A stretch of 64,000 bases of DNA. Origin: Eunapius fragilis. Taxonomy: Eukaryota > Porifera > Demospongiae > Spongillida > Spongillidae. Made by a program: the position numbers and the translations under genes. The notes under the pieces are model-generated. The model made no database searches. It saw only the letters and a list, made by a program, of their open reading frames with translations, and was not told the origin of the DNA. Where the stretch lies: positions 5,942,683 through 6,006,682 of the forward strand of contig OY811982.1 of NCBI GenBank assembly GCA_963681505.1. Direction: 5' to 3'. Each line of letters starts with the position of its first letter. The first letter of the stretch is position 1. Positions 19,788-30,745 of the stretch are shown one piece after another.

Positions 19788-21350
19788 CACACTTATTATT
19801 ATTATCAATGTTATTAGGGCAATGTTATGTACTATATAATAACATTACAATACAACAAAACTCATACAAAAAACTCTTCATCCTCACTGTCCACCTTCAT
19901 TGTCCCCAACACGGAAGCTGCATTGCCCCGTTGGACGGCAACTGATAGTCTCTGTGTAAGGTATGCAAAGGAGTTAGCTTCACCATACACGTACCTCAAC
20001 CGAAGGCTCACCTCTCTAAGGAACTCAGTTGTCCTTGGTCCTAACACTCCAGTTCTCTCTATTTGCCACTGGAGTGAAAAAGTGGCATGAGTCAAGGTGT
20101 TTGTTTATATTTATGCATCTTCTTATCTTCAGCCTGTTGAGCAACTGCTCCAACTTGCTGTGCAGCAATTGCAGAGTAAGATGAAGCAAAAGAATCCTGG
20201 ATGTTTGCATCCCACACTACAATGTAGATGTTGACCACACTTCGATTGAGACACTATCAATGGAGGAGACCAAGGCCTAAACAGAACCAGTGGTGGAGGA
20301 TTTTTTCTACCCATAGAAGGTATCTCAAATTAGCAGAAATAAGGATTTGGTACTCCTGAAGATTATAATTTATAAGTGCATATATGCATGGCATTATATA
20401 CGTATGTCAGAATCAGTGATTGTTTATTGATTATTTGTGTTAATTTTTGTAACATTCCCAATGATTCACAACTTTATTTGTTTTTCACTATTTGACAATG
20501 ACTTGAGAATTTTATTGTTTGGCAGAGGTTTTACAGCAGCATCAAAGTAGCGGCCATGAGTGGATGAAAAGCATTAATGGATAAATATCTGACCGAATTG
20601 CATTTCTCTGAAAACATAATATAGACAGATATGAATGGTGTATGTAAGAAAGCTGTGCAAAGGTAGTGCAACAAGTGTATTATAACATAATGCTATGCTC
20701 AGTCAGCAATCAAAGCAGTATAAAGTTGTGACTCTTGTAAAGCAAGAAATGGTCCATGATGGATCATGAATGGTGAGCACCTTATCATTATTATACTACA
20801 TATTGTTGTCCAAGTCTGAACCACCATACTGCCAAAGTTCACATCACCCATTTGATGACATTTTATCAAAATTGTTATTTTTCAAACAATTCACTCAATG
20901 TTATCAATGTCACCATCTGGGCACATTGTAGAATATGTGCATGTACATATGAATATAAGCAAATGCGCTACTGAAGAGTTTACACTTATCCAAATTGATA
21001 CGATACCCAGGGTGGATCTGACTCTTCACTATGGGGACAGTGCACAAAGCACTGCTACTTTGCTTCCAAAACACCATCGTCTAAGAACCATGATTGATGC
21101 ATTCATTGTCATCATATACAGCGGAGGCAATACTGTGCTATATCGGAACAAAAAGCAAAGGCACCAATGGATCTCCTTGCTCCACTGCTGCCTCCATAAC
21201 AATGGCTAGGTTTCATTACACAAAGATGTTCAAGGGAGGAGCTTGGGAAGTAGATGGCACATTCAGGTAACCTGAGCAAAAAATGATCACCCCAATGTTT
21301 CTCAATGCATTTCCTCAATTCATGAAATAATTTTTCAGACCACACAACCC
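19788..21350 (-). mobile_element. LINE-B copy, 5'-truncated and broken
   Basis: The minus strand at about 21200-21100 encodes an RT box VEQGDPLVPLLF (usual form VQQGDPLGP) and, further on, SWFLDDGVLEAK with the catalytic DD. INLDKCKLFS follows near 20960. At 20095-19862 an open frame ends in AYLTQRLSVAVQRGNAASVLGTM, a C-terminal motif I associate with retroelement proteins of cnidarians and sponges (memory only). ASSYSAIAAQQVGAVAQQAE lies just upstream of it. A (TAA)n-type tail follows at 19788-19812. The 20300-20900 stretch between the two coding parts is AT-rich and unassigned. Different family from LINE-A. Confidence 0.55.
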
Positions 21351-22429
21351 AAAACTAAATGGTTGGAAAATCTCAGCATGTTGGTATCCTAAACACATCC
21401 TGATCAACAGTAAGTAATATCTCGGGGACAGAGACACCTTAGTGCTGTGATTAATTTTTAAATATTTCATATTTATCAGTTTACGGATGATTCACAGCAG
21501 AGAAAGGTACGTGTGTCTATACAATGCATGCACACACACATTCAATATACCATGTCTCAGCGCACTTATATTTTAAATTAATTTTCTTAACAAGGCTCAC
21601 ATGTGTCCAGCTGACATCTTAGTCTCTAAACCCAGTCGCTCTGCTAGTACTGCTTATGACATCACTGTCACCTCATCACTTAGTTCTACAATTATTTAGG
21701 AAGCAGGAGTTTCAGTGAAAGCAGCAGCTAAAGAAGGTGAAGTAAGAAAACACTCACAGAACTAGGTTGGCATTGAACACTTTTAGAAATGTATAGTCAA
21801 GCATGGGAGCTGAAGCTCACAAAACGTAAACTTTTCATTTATTGCATTCTGGGTTACCATTCTTACTAGCGAACCAAAGTCATGATGTGTGTGTCAAACA
21901 TAGTCTCATTCTCAATTGAGCAAATGCTAGAGCCATAATAATGAGGTCATTGATGCTGTCTATAGCAGATTGTTTATAGGAGAATGAATCGGTTTGTGAA
22001 TGTAATATTTATAATATGCAAGAAAAGACTTGTAGATGGGTGGACAATGATAACATTTATATACAAAGATTTTAACTAATAATACATAGCAAGCATGAAG
22101 AATTACTACGAAGCAATGTCAAGTAGCCAGGATCAGGGATCTCATCATTATGTTTCTAAGGCACATAGGTAGGATAAGAGAATGGACATCGGTTTATTTG
22201 TAATGATGACAATCCGGGAAGCAATAAAAGAGAACATGTTATGTATGTTTTTGTTATTATTATCATCTTTGCCAGACAGAGCGCACGTATTATCTGCATA
22301 TTCCCCTCCTCCCTCCCCCCAATGCTAGAACCTAGCATTCTGTCACCCAACTCCGAGGCTTAACTTGACAGTTTTGAGTTTCAAACAGCCATGCAGAGCT
22401 GGCCAGGTATGAGTGTCTCTCAAAGTGTT
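21351..22429. other. Non-coding region
   Basis: AT-rich, no gene recognised. A TTATTATTATCAT-like run lies near 22255. Confidence 0.4.
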
Positions 22430-22830
22430 ATCTGTCCCTGCTGCCAAGAAGCTCATTCCTGGGTCACCTGCAGGTGATGTGGTTACAACCATAATGTACA
22501 ATGCTTCTGTATGTTTTTGTGGAGTCATCATGGAGAGCACTTTTTGGTGTTCAGATAGAGACTGGGTGTGGTATGTGCGTTGCAAATGACCAGCTGATGT
22601 TCTTGCTGCAAATCAGATACTGGGCAAGCCGGCTGCAGCTGACTTCACTGTCGTATCATCGCTAGTTCCTAATGAAGCAAGTGTCACAGCGGCATCTGCA
22701 GCTTTTGCCGTGGAGGAACGCAAAGATCAATCCAATGATGTCCAATGTGCTAAAATACATTTGGTGTGCACTCCACTTGAAATGTTGATGCATTATTGTA
22801 GCTTGCTCCATGAGTGGCAACACGACAGAA
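22430..22830 (+). mobile_element. LINE-A fragment, plus strand
   Basis: The plus strand shows GDVVTTIMYN, then PADVLAANQILGKPAAADFT and EERKDQSNDVQCAKIHLVCT followed by PLE. This is the endonuclease-like C-terminal domain of LINE-A (compare SRPADVLISNW and ...RKHEANDVKC at 15 kb). Stops interrupt it. It lies tail to tail with the minus-strand copy at 22917. Confidence 0.6.
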
Positions 22831-22916
22831 CTGCCCATGATTGCGAAATTATTTATTTTGTTTTACAATTATTTAATAACAACATGTTTCAAGACAAGAA
22901 ATTATTAATTCAAATC

Positions 22917-23340
22917 AATATTATTATTATTACCTTATACATTGACATCAAACACACACAGGTACAGTTCTACACTCTTCGGAGAATGGATCTAGCATTC
23001 GCTCTAATTAAGCAAGTGCTTAAGTTGGAGAACAGTTCGAAAGAAGCCTGTGACTTCAGCAGGGACTTGTGGATAGCAAGCCGAGCTCCAACTTGTTCAA
23101 AAAAAGTAGAAGCCTCTTTACCCCAAGCCCCATAGGAATCAACTACTAGAGGGGTTGAGACCCACCCTAGCTCATCATTGGCCTGGTGTTTCCTGCTCTC
23201 CGTTGCCTCAAGGACTGCACCAACTGTTGCTCCCACTTCAGCTAAAGTTGAAGGATTTAGCGGTGAGACAACGGAGATGTCCAGGGCAACGCAAGGTTCT
23301 AATTCTGCACCAGAACTGATTTTAAAAAATAAAAAAATAC
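22917..23340 (-). mobile_element. LINE-A fragment, strongly 5'-truncated
   Basis: Minus-strand open frame with ALDISVVSPLNPSTLAEVGA, SRKHQANDELGWVSTPLVVD, AWGKEASTFFEQVGARLA and LIRANARSILRRV, matching the last roughly 110 residues of LINE-A. It ends in a (AAT)n tail at 22917-22935. A short 3' fragment with a simple-repeat tail is typical of LINE insertion. Confidence 0.72.
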
Positions 23341-23956
23341 AACTGATAATCATTTATTCATGTAACACAGGAGCATAATACAGTCGCACACAAAAATTCC
23401 TCACCTGCTTAGCTGCAGTGCGATGAGAATAATTGTAGTGTGGACAAGATGCCAAAATTGAGCCTAACTGAAAATCTGCATTAGGAGCTGCAAGTTAATG
23501 ACAGCTTGGATGCTATGACTGCAGGTAGCTTATTTATTGGGGGTTAACCCATCTTATCCTAATGCAAGCCTTACCAAACAAGTCAGCTCTTCCAATGACA
23601 CATCTATGATGGAAGTCATCAGCATGCTGTACTTGCCAATGAGGCACCTCTTGTAATCCCTTTGGCAAGGTTCCAGAGTTTCACAATGTCATTTTGGACC
23701 ATTAATCACATCATGGTAGTGGGTACATTGTGAATTCCTCTGTGTTTATGTCAGATTGGTAAGAACATGTTTAGCCAAGATTGACCTGAGATCAAGTTTT
23801 TGAGAAGAACTTTTCTGATTGTGGTTGAAAGAACTCAAAATGTCTGGAGTTTTTTTTTTTTTGGGGATAGAATGCAAAGTTGGGCAAGAAGCTGACACAT
23901 CTCTTCAAAAGAGGGACGGTACTGATTTGGCTAAAGGGATGTGCTATAACAATCAG
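23341..23956. other. Non-coding spacer
   Basis: No gene recognised. A run of T at about 23852-23862. Confidence 0.4.
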
Positions 23957-24083
23957 AGGCGGATACAGATGGGGGATTGAGATGAAATTCACAATCAATT
24001 TTTACCATATATGGACTCAAAAATGCCATATATGGTCATAATTGATCGTGCATATCATCTCAAGCCCCACTCTGAATCCGCCT
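23957..24083. mobile_element. Short MITE with AGGCGGAT termini
   Basis: About 127 bp made of two 58-bp inverted arms (AGGCGGATACAGATGGGG... against AGGCGGATTCAGAGTGGG...), meeting at CCATATATGG boxes. Ends of this type are common on small DNA-transposon derivatives in invertebrates. I could not fix the target duplication. Confidence 0.75.
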
Positions 24084-24239
24084 ATAAAAAACAGCGCACG
24101 CCTGGAGATACTAACTGGGGGCTAATTTAACCCTCCCAGCCGTTAATTAAATTAATTTTTGTCTTCAGTAATTTAAGACAAGTGAAGTCTATTAATTGTA
24201 GGCATATATATTTGTGATTTCAGGTAAACTGAAAATACG

Positions 24240-24420
24240 CTTCGCTATACAAGTTAGGAATAGCAATTCTAAGCCTCCTGGAGTTAGCATCCACCCATAA
24301 GAGGAGGGCCCGGGCATTGGCTCGCACAAGAGTAATATTTAGATGGCGACCACCATGGACAGGATTGGTGAGGAGGCTACAGCTACGCCTTTGATTCAGG
24401 AAGCTGTATTTGCGTTGACT
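24240..24420 (-). mobile_element. LINE-A 3' remnant
   Basis: The minus strand encodes HLNITLVRANARALLLWV, matching the LNxxLVRANARAIL end of LINE-A. Only the last few dozen codons remain. Confidence 0.45.
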
Positions 24421-27059
24421 TCGTAGGTTTAAGCAACAGTACTGTAGTTGAGAAGATGGTGTAGCGTCGCCTTAAAAAAAATCATCGGTCGTAGCTGCAC
24501 GTGATGCGCACTTCATGTCAATGAATAGCAGTACCATGTAGACGATCAAACGCTATAGTTAGGCAGATAGAGCGATGCACATACCATAATTACAAAATAC
24601 ACACCTGGGGTTATGAAACTAACCTCTCATTTGAACATATACGAACTTGCACATGTAGCAGTTGCACTGAGTCAGCCCATTACGTTGTCTGCACTACTTA
24701 CTCGTCACTTCTAGCTCGCAGAAGGTTAAATTAAAATTCATATGAGGTGAGTCGCGTATGTTTGTATGTGACATTTGGTACTGACTACTGAATTTTTTGC
24801 GCGCGAGCTATAAATGTGCACTGTACAGTATACATGTATTTATGTGTCCTAGCGCGTGCTGCATGTTAGCGACCACTTTAGTTCTTGTGTGCGTCCGCGT
24901 GTGCGTCCACGCGGATCAATGTATCGGCGTCAGCGTGTGTACATATGTTGGTGCTGGATAGAGTTGTTTTAGTGATTTCAGGTTTCTTTTCTGTAACTGC
25001 TGTAGGCCTAACTTATAAGTTACAGCGGTTTCATAGTCACGTACTTGCTCGCCTGGTGCGGTTGTGGATGTGGAATTATAACGTCATTCATGGTGGGCAG
25101 TAAATCGCAGTGATTGTTGACCTAGTATGTGCTTGCGCAACCAAGTTCGAAGTGTATGCTGTCCTCTGTAAAGCTGGATGTTTCTGGGGAAGGTGAAAGA
25201 CAGAACTGTCTGTTGCTTTTAAATTGCCACTAGCCATTGTCAATCGTGCTGTGCAGTGATTCCTACATGTTGCTGTAACATCTGATCTCCATCCACTCAC
25301 TACTAGCAATTCTCTGGTGCACAGGTGAAGGGTCGCCCCATCGGCTTTTCTAGGAAGGCATTGTGACTCAGATAATCTATTCATCACTCATATGTGAGTA
25401 ATCATGTAATGTACCCTCTCCGATCTTTCATTGTAAACAAATCTTGACAATTCACTAGATACATGTTTCACAAAACCTTTATTTCCAACCATATATAACA
25501 TGTCAGTGACTGAAGATTAACTCTCAGTAATGTTCGTAGGCATAGGAATTAAAGTACACTGAATTTATTTTGGATTTATCCTCCTCCCCCCCATCCCAGT
25601 CTTGTTTACGTTCCTATGCTCCTGGTGTTACTGTTGGTCATTATGTAAAAATTTGTTACATTAGTTGTATATAAGGGCCATTTTACTTGCAACAATTACT
25701 GATGATGTTACGACATTGTTGCACCATCTGAACCACATTTGTACATGCCCTGGTTATATGCTTGTGACTTAATTAAAGCGGCCCAAATATGGAGCTGCTT
25801 GGTGTGTTAAATACACAAGTACATGTATCTCCTATTTGTGATCTAATTGTGTATGCTGTCCGAACTGGATAAAGATTGAGTCATTATAATCGCTCATCCT
25901 ACTTAACATATGAAACAGGTGCTGCATGCATTGAAGCAAGACAGACAGTTAGCCACCTTGTCAGCTGTATGATGCACAATCCTTGATGTGTGCACAAAGC
26001 ATTATTTTTGGGCAATTAATGTTGTGTGTGATACAAGTGAATCGTACAAATTTATTTGCTCTTCCATTCCATCCTTGTATTGTGACATCAACTTGTTGAT
26101 GAATTGACCCTCACATTGGACACAGGGCCTGTTTAACATTTTATGCTGCTTAAGTTACTACTATTGTATCCGCCTGCTTACTCTTAGTGTCTGAAGAATT
26201 ACGTATGTACTTAAGCTACTTCGTTGGCTGCACATTGAGATAACTTTAACTCTACATCTGCAATATGTGTTCTTATCCTCATACACTGTAATACAACTAG
26301 CACTACTCCATGTTATCAAAGTTCATAGCAAGACTAAAACATAGTAGGTAGTCTGCTTTCATGTTTTAGTCCTCAGATTATTATGCATTCACACGACGAC
26401 TGTAGGGAGAGGATGCACGTGCAGTTATGTTACTAACTACAAAACATACCTTTTTTCTTTGGACATGTTCAACCTCCTTTTTCCTATTTCCGTCATCCAT
26501 TGTTCTTCTAAAGCATTGAAACAAACACCACCACAAATTTCTTAATTTATAAGTTGTTATTTCTTTTTCTACATTGCGGATTTGTGGTTAGGATTGTAGT
26601 AAATCTCTATGTAACTGTGAGTAGTTTTTTGTTCATGCTTGAAGGATCATGCTGTTGACATATACTTACCTTTTCAGAAAAAGTCGCCTTGTTGTAGTCA
26701 CAGGTCGGAGATTCAAATGATATTATTGTATTGATAAAAGGCGCTTTATACTTACTAATTGTATGTCAGGGCACAGGAAGCCACAAATACCTTATATGGT
26801 AATTTAGAGGCGTATATTTCATGCCACATGATGTGTATTCTCAGCGACGTACATGCATATGCAAGTGTATTTGTGTGTGCATGCACTTGTGTGTGCTATC
26901 TGCTAAAGTACATGTGTGAATAAAAACAAGTGTAGATTTATGTTACCAAATCTTAGTCTTAATTAAAAATCTCTTTGCAGTGTACTATTGATGTTGACCT
27001 GATACCATTAATAAATGCAATCCACTAATGCCACTGTGATAATCTATTTAACATAGGAG
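24421..27059. other. Non-coding region
   Basis: No supported gene on either strand. Frames of 70-100 codons at 24885-25103 (+) and 25088-25387 (-) show no family signal or intron-border context. Confidence 0.4.
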
Positions 27060-27222
27060 ATGTTATGTGTAGTGGCATCCACCCAGAGCTCGCGCGCCAT
27101 ACATTGAATAGGCATATCACGTGAACCATCCGATCTCGTGTTATTCGCACCTTGACGCGTTTGAGAAAAGTGAGCTAAAAGAGGCAAGAAGTACGAAAAC
27201 TACTTTTTTCGTTCGTGAAGGT
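27060..27222 (+). promoter_or_regulatory. Possible promoter and 5' UTR exon
   Basis: Locally CpG-rich stretch (GAGCTCGCGCGCC, TTGACGCG, TTTCGTTCGTGAAG) in an otherwise CpG-poor region, ending in a good 5' splice site GTGAAG|GTATGT after 27222. It could be a non-coding first exon of a plus-strand gene. No transcript evidence. Confidence 0.25.
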
Positions 27223-27394
27223 ATGTATATTTTAATAAAATGTATTTCTTGCGTTGTGGACATGCGTGCATGTGTATATTAGATAGGGGTCATCTAAAGT
27301 TGTTATATATGGACAGCGATGAAGTGGGGCGTCTCCAAATGGTGCACGTCATGGATTCAATTTAGTCCTCTATTGATTATTGTTAGTTGCCCAT

Positions 27395-27575
27395 AGCGAA
27401 CAGTCTCATGACCTTGTGTATTGAGACAGGTCCAATGCAATTGAAGGAAAACAAGCGCCCAACACAGCTGTAGGGATATGAATAAAATTCAATTTATCTT
27501 TATCTGATTGCCTATCTCAGTTCCGACTTTTGGTTCAAACAGACAAACCTCAGTTGTGCCACACATGTTTATGAC
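27395..27575. repeat. Dispersed repeat R1, copy 1
   Basis: Shares with 30545-30745 the ordered blocks CATGACCTTGTGT / CTGTGACCTTGTGT, CACAGCTG, GATTGCCTATCTCAGTTCC and GACAAACCTCAGTTGT.CCACACATGTTT. Same orientation. Nature unknown. Confidence 0.7.
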
Positions 27576-28361
27576 TATGCTTTTTGCATGTACATGGGTA
27601 GGGCAACCTGACTACATTGTGTTTGCTGCTTTTATGTTATGTATAAATGTACACACTAATTTATATGTGATTGCGCATTAAGTCGCAATGAAACGTCAAC
27701 TTCCTTGACAATAAACAAGATTGAACAGAATTCAGGGCATAACTGTTAAAATTCTAAAAAGAGACATGAATCTAGAGGAACTATTTAATTTATTTTTATT
27801 TAATTCTCCCATGGGGCCTATCTGTACATATTGTAACAATGCAGTGCATTGCTGCATTGTAACAATGCAGCAAGTATATTTTATGTCAGCATCATCTGAG
27901 AACGGTTGTGACGCAGAGATAATATCCAGTAACATGCATATAGTGATTATTTGGCATGCACAATGATATGCACATGATCAGTTTATGATCATGGGAAAAG
28001 CATTTCCCCTCACTGGATTCAGAACAATCAATTCAAGGGGCATGTAATGATTAGTGATGGGCGTTGCTTCAATGTGACTTATAAAAAGCTATGCAGTCAG
28101 TTATGGACTAGAACTAGCTTTTTCATGTTCTATCGTTTTGTAATAATAAAGTTCACATGATTTTTCAGTACATGTACCTCTTCCTTGAGGGAAAATGTCA
28201 AACGTCAGTTAATATGTAATGGTGTGGCAAAAATGGGTTGGTCTAGTGTTGATCCTCAAACACAGTGGTTAGGTTCTTTCATAACTTCTTAGAACTTGCC
28301 TTCATGTACAGTGTATGTGCTAATATGCTGCTTATAATCTACTATTGTGCTTTCATTCCAG
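27576..28361. other. Non-coding region
   Basis: No gene recognised. A short palindromic pair (GCAGTGCATTGCTGC and GTAACAATGCAG repeats) lies at 27828-27872. Confidence 0.35.
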
Positions 28362-28486
28362 TAGGGTGGTCGAGTGCAATTTCTGATGTAGACATCAATA
28401 TATCCAAAGAGATAGAAGTACACTGTGCACTGGCTATAGCCATTTCTAAGAAATCTATAAGACATGGCATTGTGACATTACATACA
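28362..28486 (+). CDS. Candidate internal exon, unrecognised
   Basis: A 125-bp open segment between a pyrimidine-rich acceptor (TTTCATTCCAG) and a donor (ACA|GTAAGG). It enters in phase 1, leaves in phase 0 and encodes GWSSAISDVDINISKEIEVH and 20 further residues. I do not recognise a family and no partner exon is certain. It may be chance. Confidence 0.25.
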
Positions 28487-28976
28487 GTAAGGTATGCAAT
28501 CCCTCTGTCTCTGCTTATGCTTTATGTGTTTTTTGTATGTAGTGACCATGGTTTTGGTGTGTCCAGTGAGGGGATGTAGGCTTATCAGTCACAACAGTTT
28601 GTGTTACTCATAGATGTATATGACTTGCCTCATGTTATTTTTTGTTTTTAAAATATAATATAACGTTAATTACTTTATATTGTTTAGATAAGCTGTCACA
28701 TATGTTACTTGTGCATAACCGTGCTGATCCAAATCAAAATGCGTTTATGATATTCTACACCTGCATAGGAGTGTGGCCTTCAGCAGTATTACAATTCAAG
28801 CCATACTAAATCATTGCGTTGTATAAAAGCATTTTCAAAAAAAAAATTAATAGAATATAGGTACATGTAGCGGCTACCTATACAGTGCATACACGAGTTG
28901 AGTTGCCTACAAGTTCAATAGTTCATGTCTGCAAGGAGGGGATGAAAATACTATTATGGTTATTTGACGAGCTTAC

Positions 28977-29106
28977 CTTTGGAGGGCCAACAGGTTCAAC
29001 CTGCTTTTTACGATCATCACCTTCATCTTCATCTTCATCGTCATCGTCACCGTCATCGTCGTCATTATCCTGGTCTTTGTATTCCTCATCACCATCCATT
29101 GTACAA
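28977..29106 (-). CDS. Candidate acidic exon
   Basis: The minus strand encodes MDGDEEYKDQ followed by a run of Asp and Glu, then DDRKKQVEPVGPPK, ending at a strong donor (AAAG|GTAAGC). It enters after ACAATAG. Taking one base to complete a codon, it fits in phase after the 23-bp candidate exon at 29275-29297. The Asp/Glu run comes from (GAT/GAA)n triplets. The plus-strand Ser-rich frame over it is its antisense. Confidence 0.4.
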
Positions 29107-29274
29107 CTATTGTATTTAAGATCCATAATTGTAATATGTTCCTATTTGCAGATTTTGTATTTTCCTCATACATTTAAAGCAGACAATTCAGTATTTGTGT
29201 ATGTACAAAGCAACCACTTTTGCAATACATATTACTTCAGGTTGTTAGAGGAATGTTGCTCAGATTATGCTTAC

Positions 29275-29780
29275 CTTAAAATGGATTGTTTTTCAAACTC
29301 AAGGTTTGAAGGATGCAAGTGATATTATGGTGGATGCTTGGACGCTGCATCAATATATACTAATCATTCTTCACCGGAAGCCAGCCTCACAATACCATAC
29401 ATGGTACTTTGGGAGGCGTTTATGTCAGACCACACTGAGGGTATTTCTTTCTGTCCAACTCTGTCATGATTATCAGTAGATATTTATAGAATAGTGCTTT
29501 TAAATGTGGTAATCAGTTCATACGTTCTTTTACACTTCTTAATTCTACTGAACACGTTATTTCTGGCCTTCGGTCAAAAACGTGTGGTCATGTAGAGTGA
29601 CATACTGCTTAGAAGTCAAGTTATTTATATATATTGTGGAATGTACAATGCTATTCTGCTATTCATCTGGACAGAATAAACATACCTTAAAAAGGGGGGA
29701 CTCCATCTTCCATTTGCGTTTTGTTCTCCTGCCATGCTTACGGATCTTCATCCTCTTCTTGTTGGGTGTAATTCTCCTAA
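29275..29780 (-). CDS. Candidate upstream exons of the acidic-exon gene
   Basis: Two putative exons. 29686-29780 encodes a very basic stretch (KKRMKIRKHGRRTKRKWKME) ending at AAG|GTATGT. 29275-29297 is a 23-bp exon (FEKQSIL plus 2 nt) ending at AAG|GTAAGC. Phases 0, 2 and 0 agree across all three pieces. A basic block followed by an acidic block would suit a nuclear protein, but I cannot name a family and the first exon is not found. Confidence 0.3.
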
Positions 29781-30297
29781 CTGTCCATTGTTAATCTGAG
29801 GTGTTTTTTGTTTATGGAATTATTGCATATTTAACATTTTGTGGAATAAGTATTAGCTAGATACATCAATATACATGTACCTGTAGAAAGCCGTCACGTT
29901 TTTGATGCAGTTTTCTAAATGCTTAGAGGAATCATAATGAGGGTACTTACATGTTATAGTAGGTTAATCATAGTTACATTTATACATGTATATTGTCACA
30001 GTGATAAAGCTTCACACCACACATCAGTAAGGCATGTATTTCAGACCACAATGCGAAAACAGTATCATATATTAGTTTTGTGCACATGTCCATTTATCTC
30101 TGTTTCCCAAAGTACAGTTTCTGGCAATAATAGAAAGTGTTGAGAATTACTGATAGCAAACCATCCTGCCACATTCCACTATGATAGTATCCTTTATATA
30201 GTGGTGAGTGTTTTTGAAGTATTGTGTTGGTGATATCAAGTGCAAATTAGGGAGGCTGACATCCAATTGGGGTTACATGTACATGTATGAGTGTTTG
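29781..30297. other. Non-coding region
   Basis: No gene recognised. Several TACATGTA palindromes. Confidence 0.35.
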
Positions 30298-30407
30298 CGC
30301 ATACACATATAGGGGTGCATACACATATAGGGGCGCATACACATATAGGGGCGCATGCACATATAGGGGTGCATACACATATAGGGGCGCATACACATAT
30401 AGGGGCG
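30298..30407. repeat. Tandem minisatellite, 18-bp unit
   Basis: About six head-to-tail copies of GCATACACATATAGGGGC with T/C variation at the last positions. No unique spacers, so not a CRISPR array. Confidence 0.92.
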
Positions 30408-30544
30408 TAACTCTTATCATGCTTTGCTTTTGGCTTGGGTAAGTCTATTCAATCCTATATCTAGATCTACATGTGTATGTATGGCTTTTTATGGGTTGCC
30501 CCTATGTAAGACTTAGCGGTTTATCGACTAACCCCTATCTGAAT

Positions 30545-30745
30545 TCTAGGGCCAGGGGGCTTCCTGTGACCTTGTGTGTATTCAGACATGCTCAATGCCA
30601 TTGGTGGAATAGATGTGCACAACACAGCTGCAGGGTTTGAATTTGTCATAACAAAACTCCATTTATTGTGATTGCCTATCTCAGTTCCCACCTTTGGGTC
30701 AGACTGACAAACCTCAGTTGTACCACACATGTTTGTGACCTTCCT
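30545..30745. repeat. Dispersed repeat R1, copy 2
   Basis: Partner of 27395-27575, same orientation. Confidence 0.7.

Noticed and set aside
28885-29322. 145-residue plus-strand open frame with a serine run
   Set aside because: The serine run is antisense of the acidic triplet repeat on the minus strand, where splice borders are better.
30298-30407. CRISPR-like array
   Set aside because: The units are contiguous with no unique spacers and the genome is eukaryotic; it is a minisatellite.
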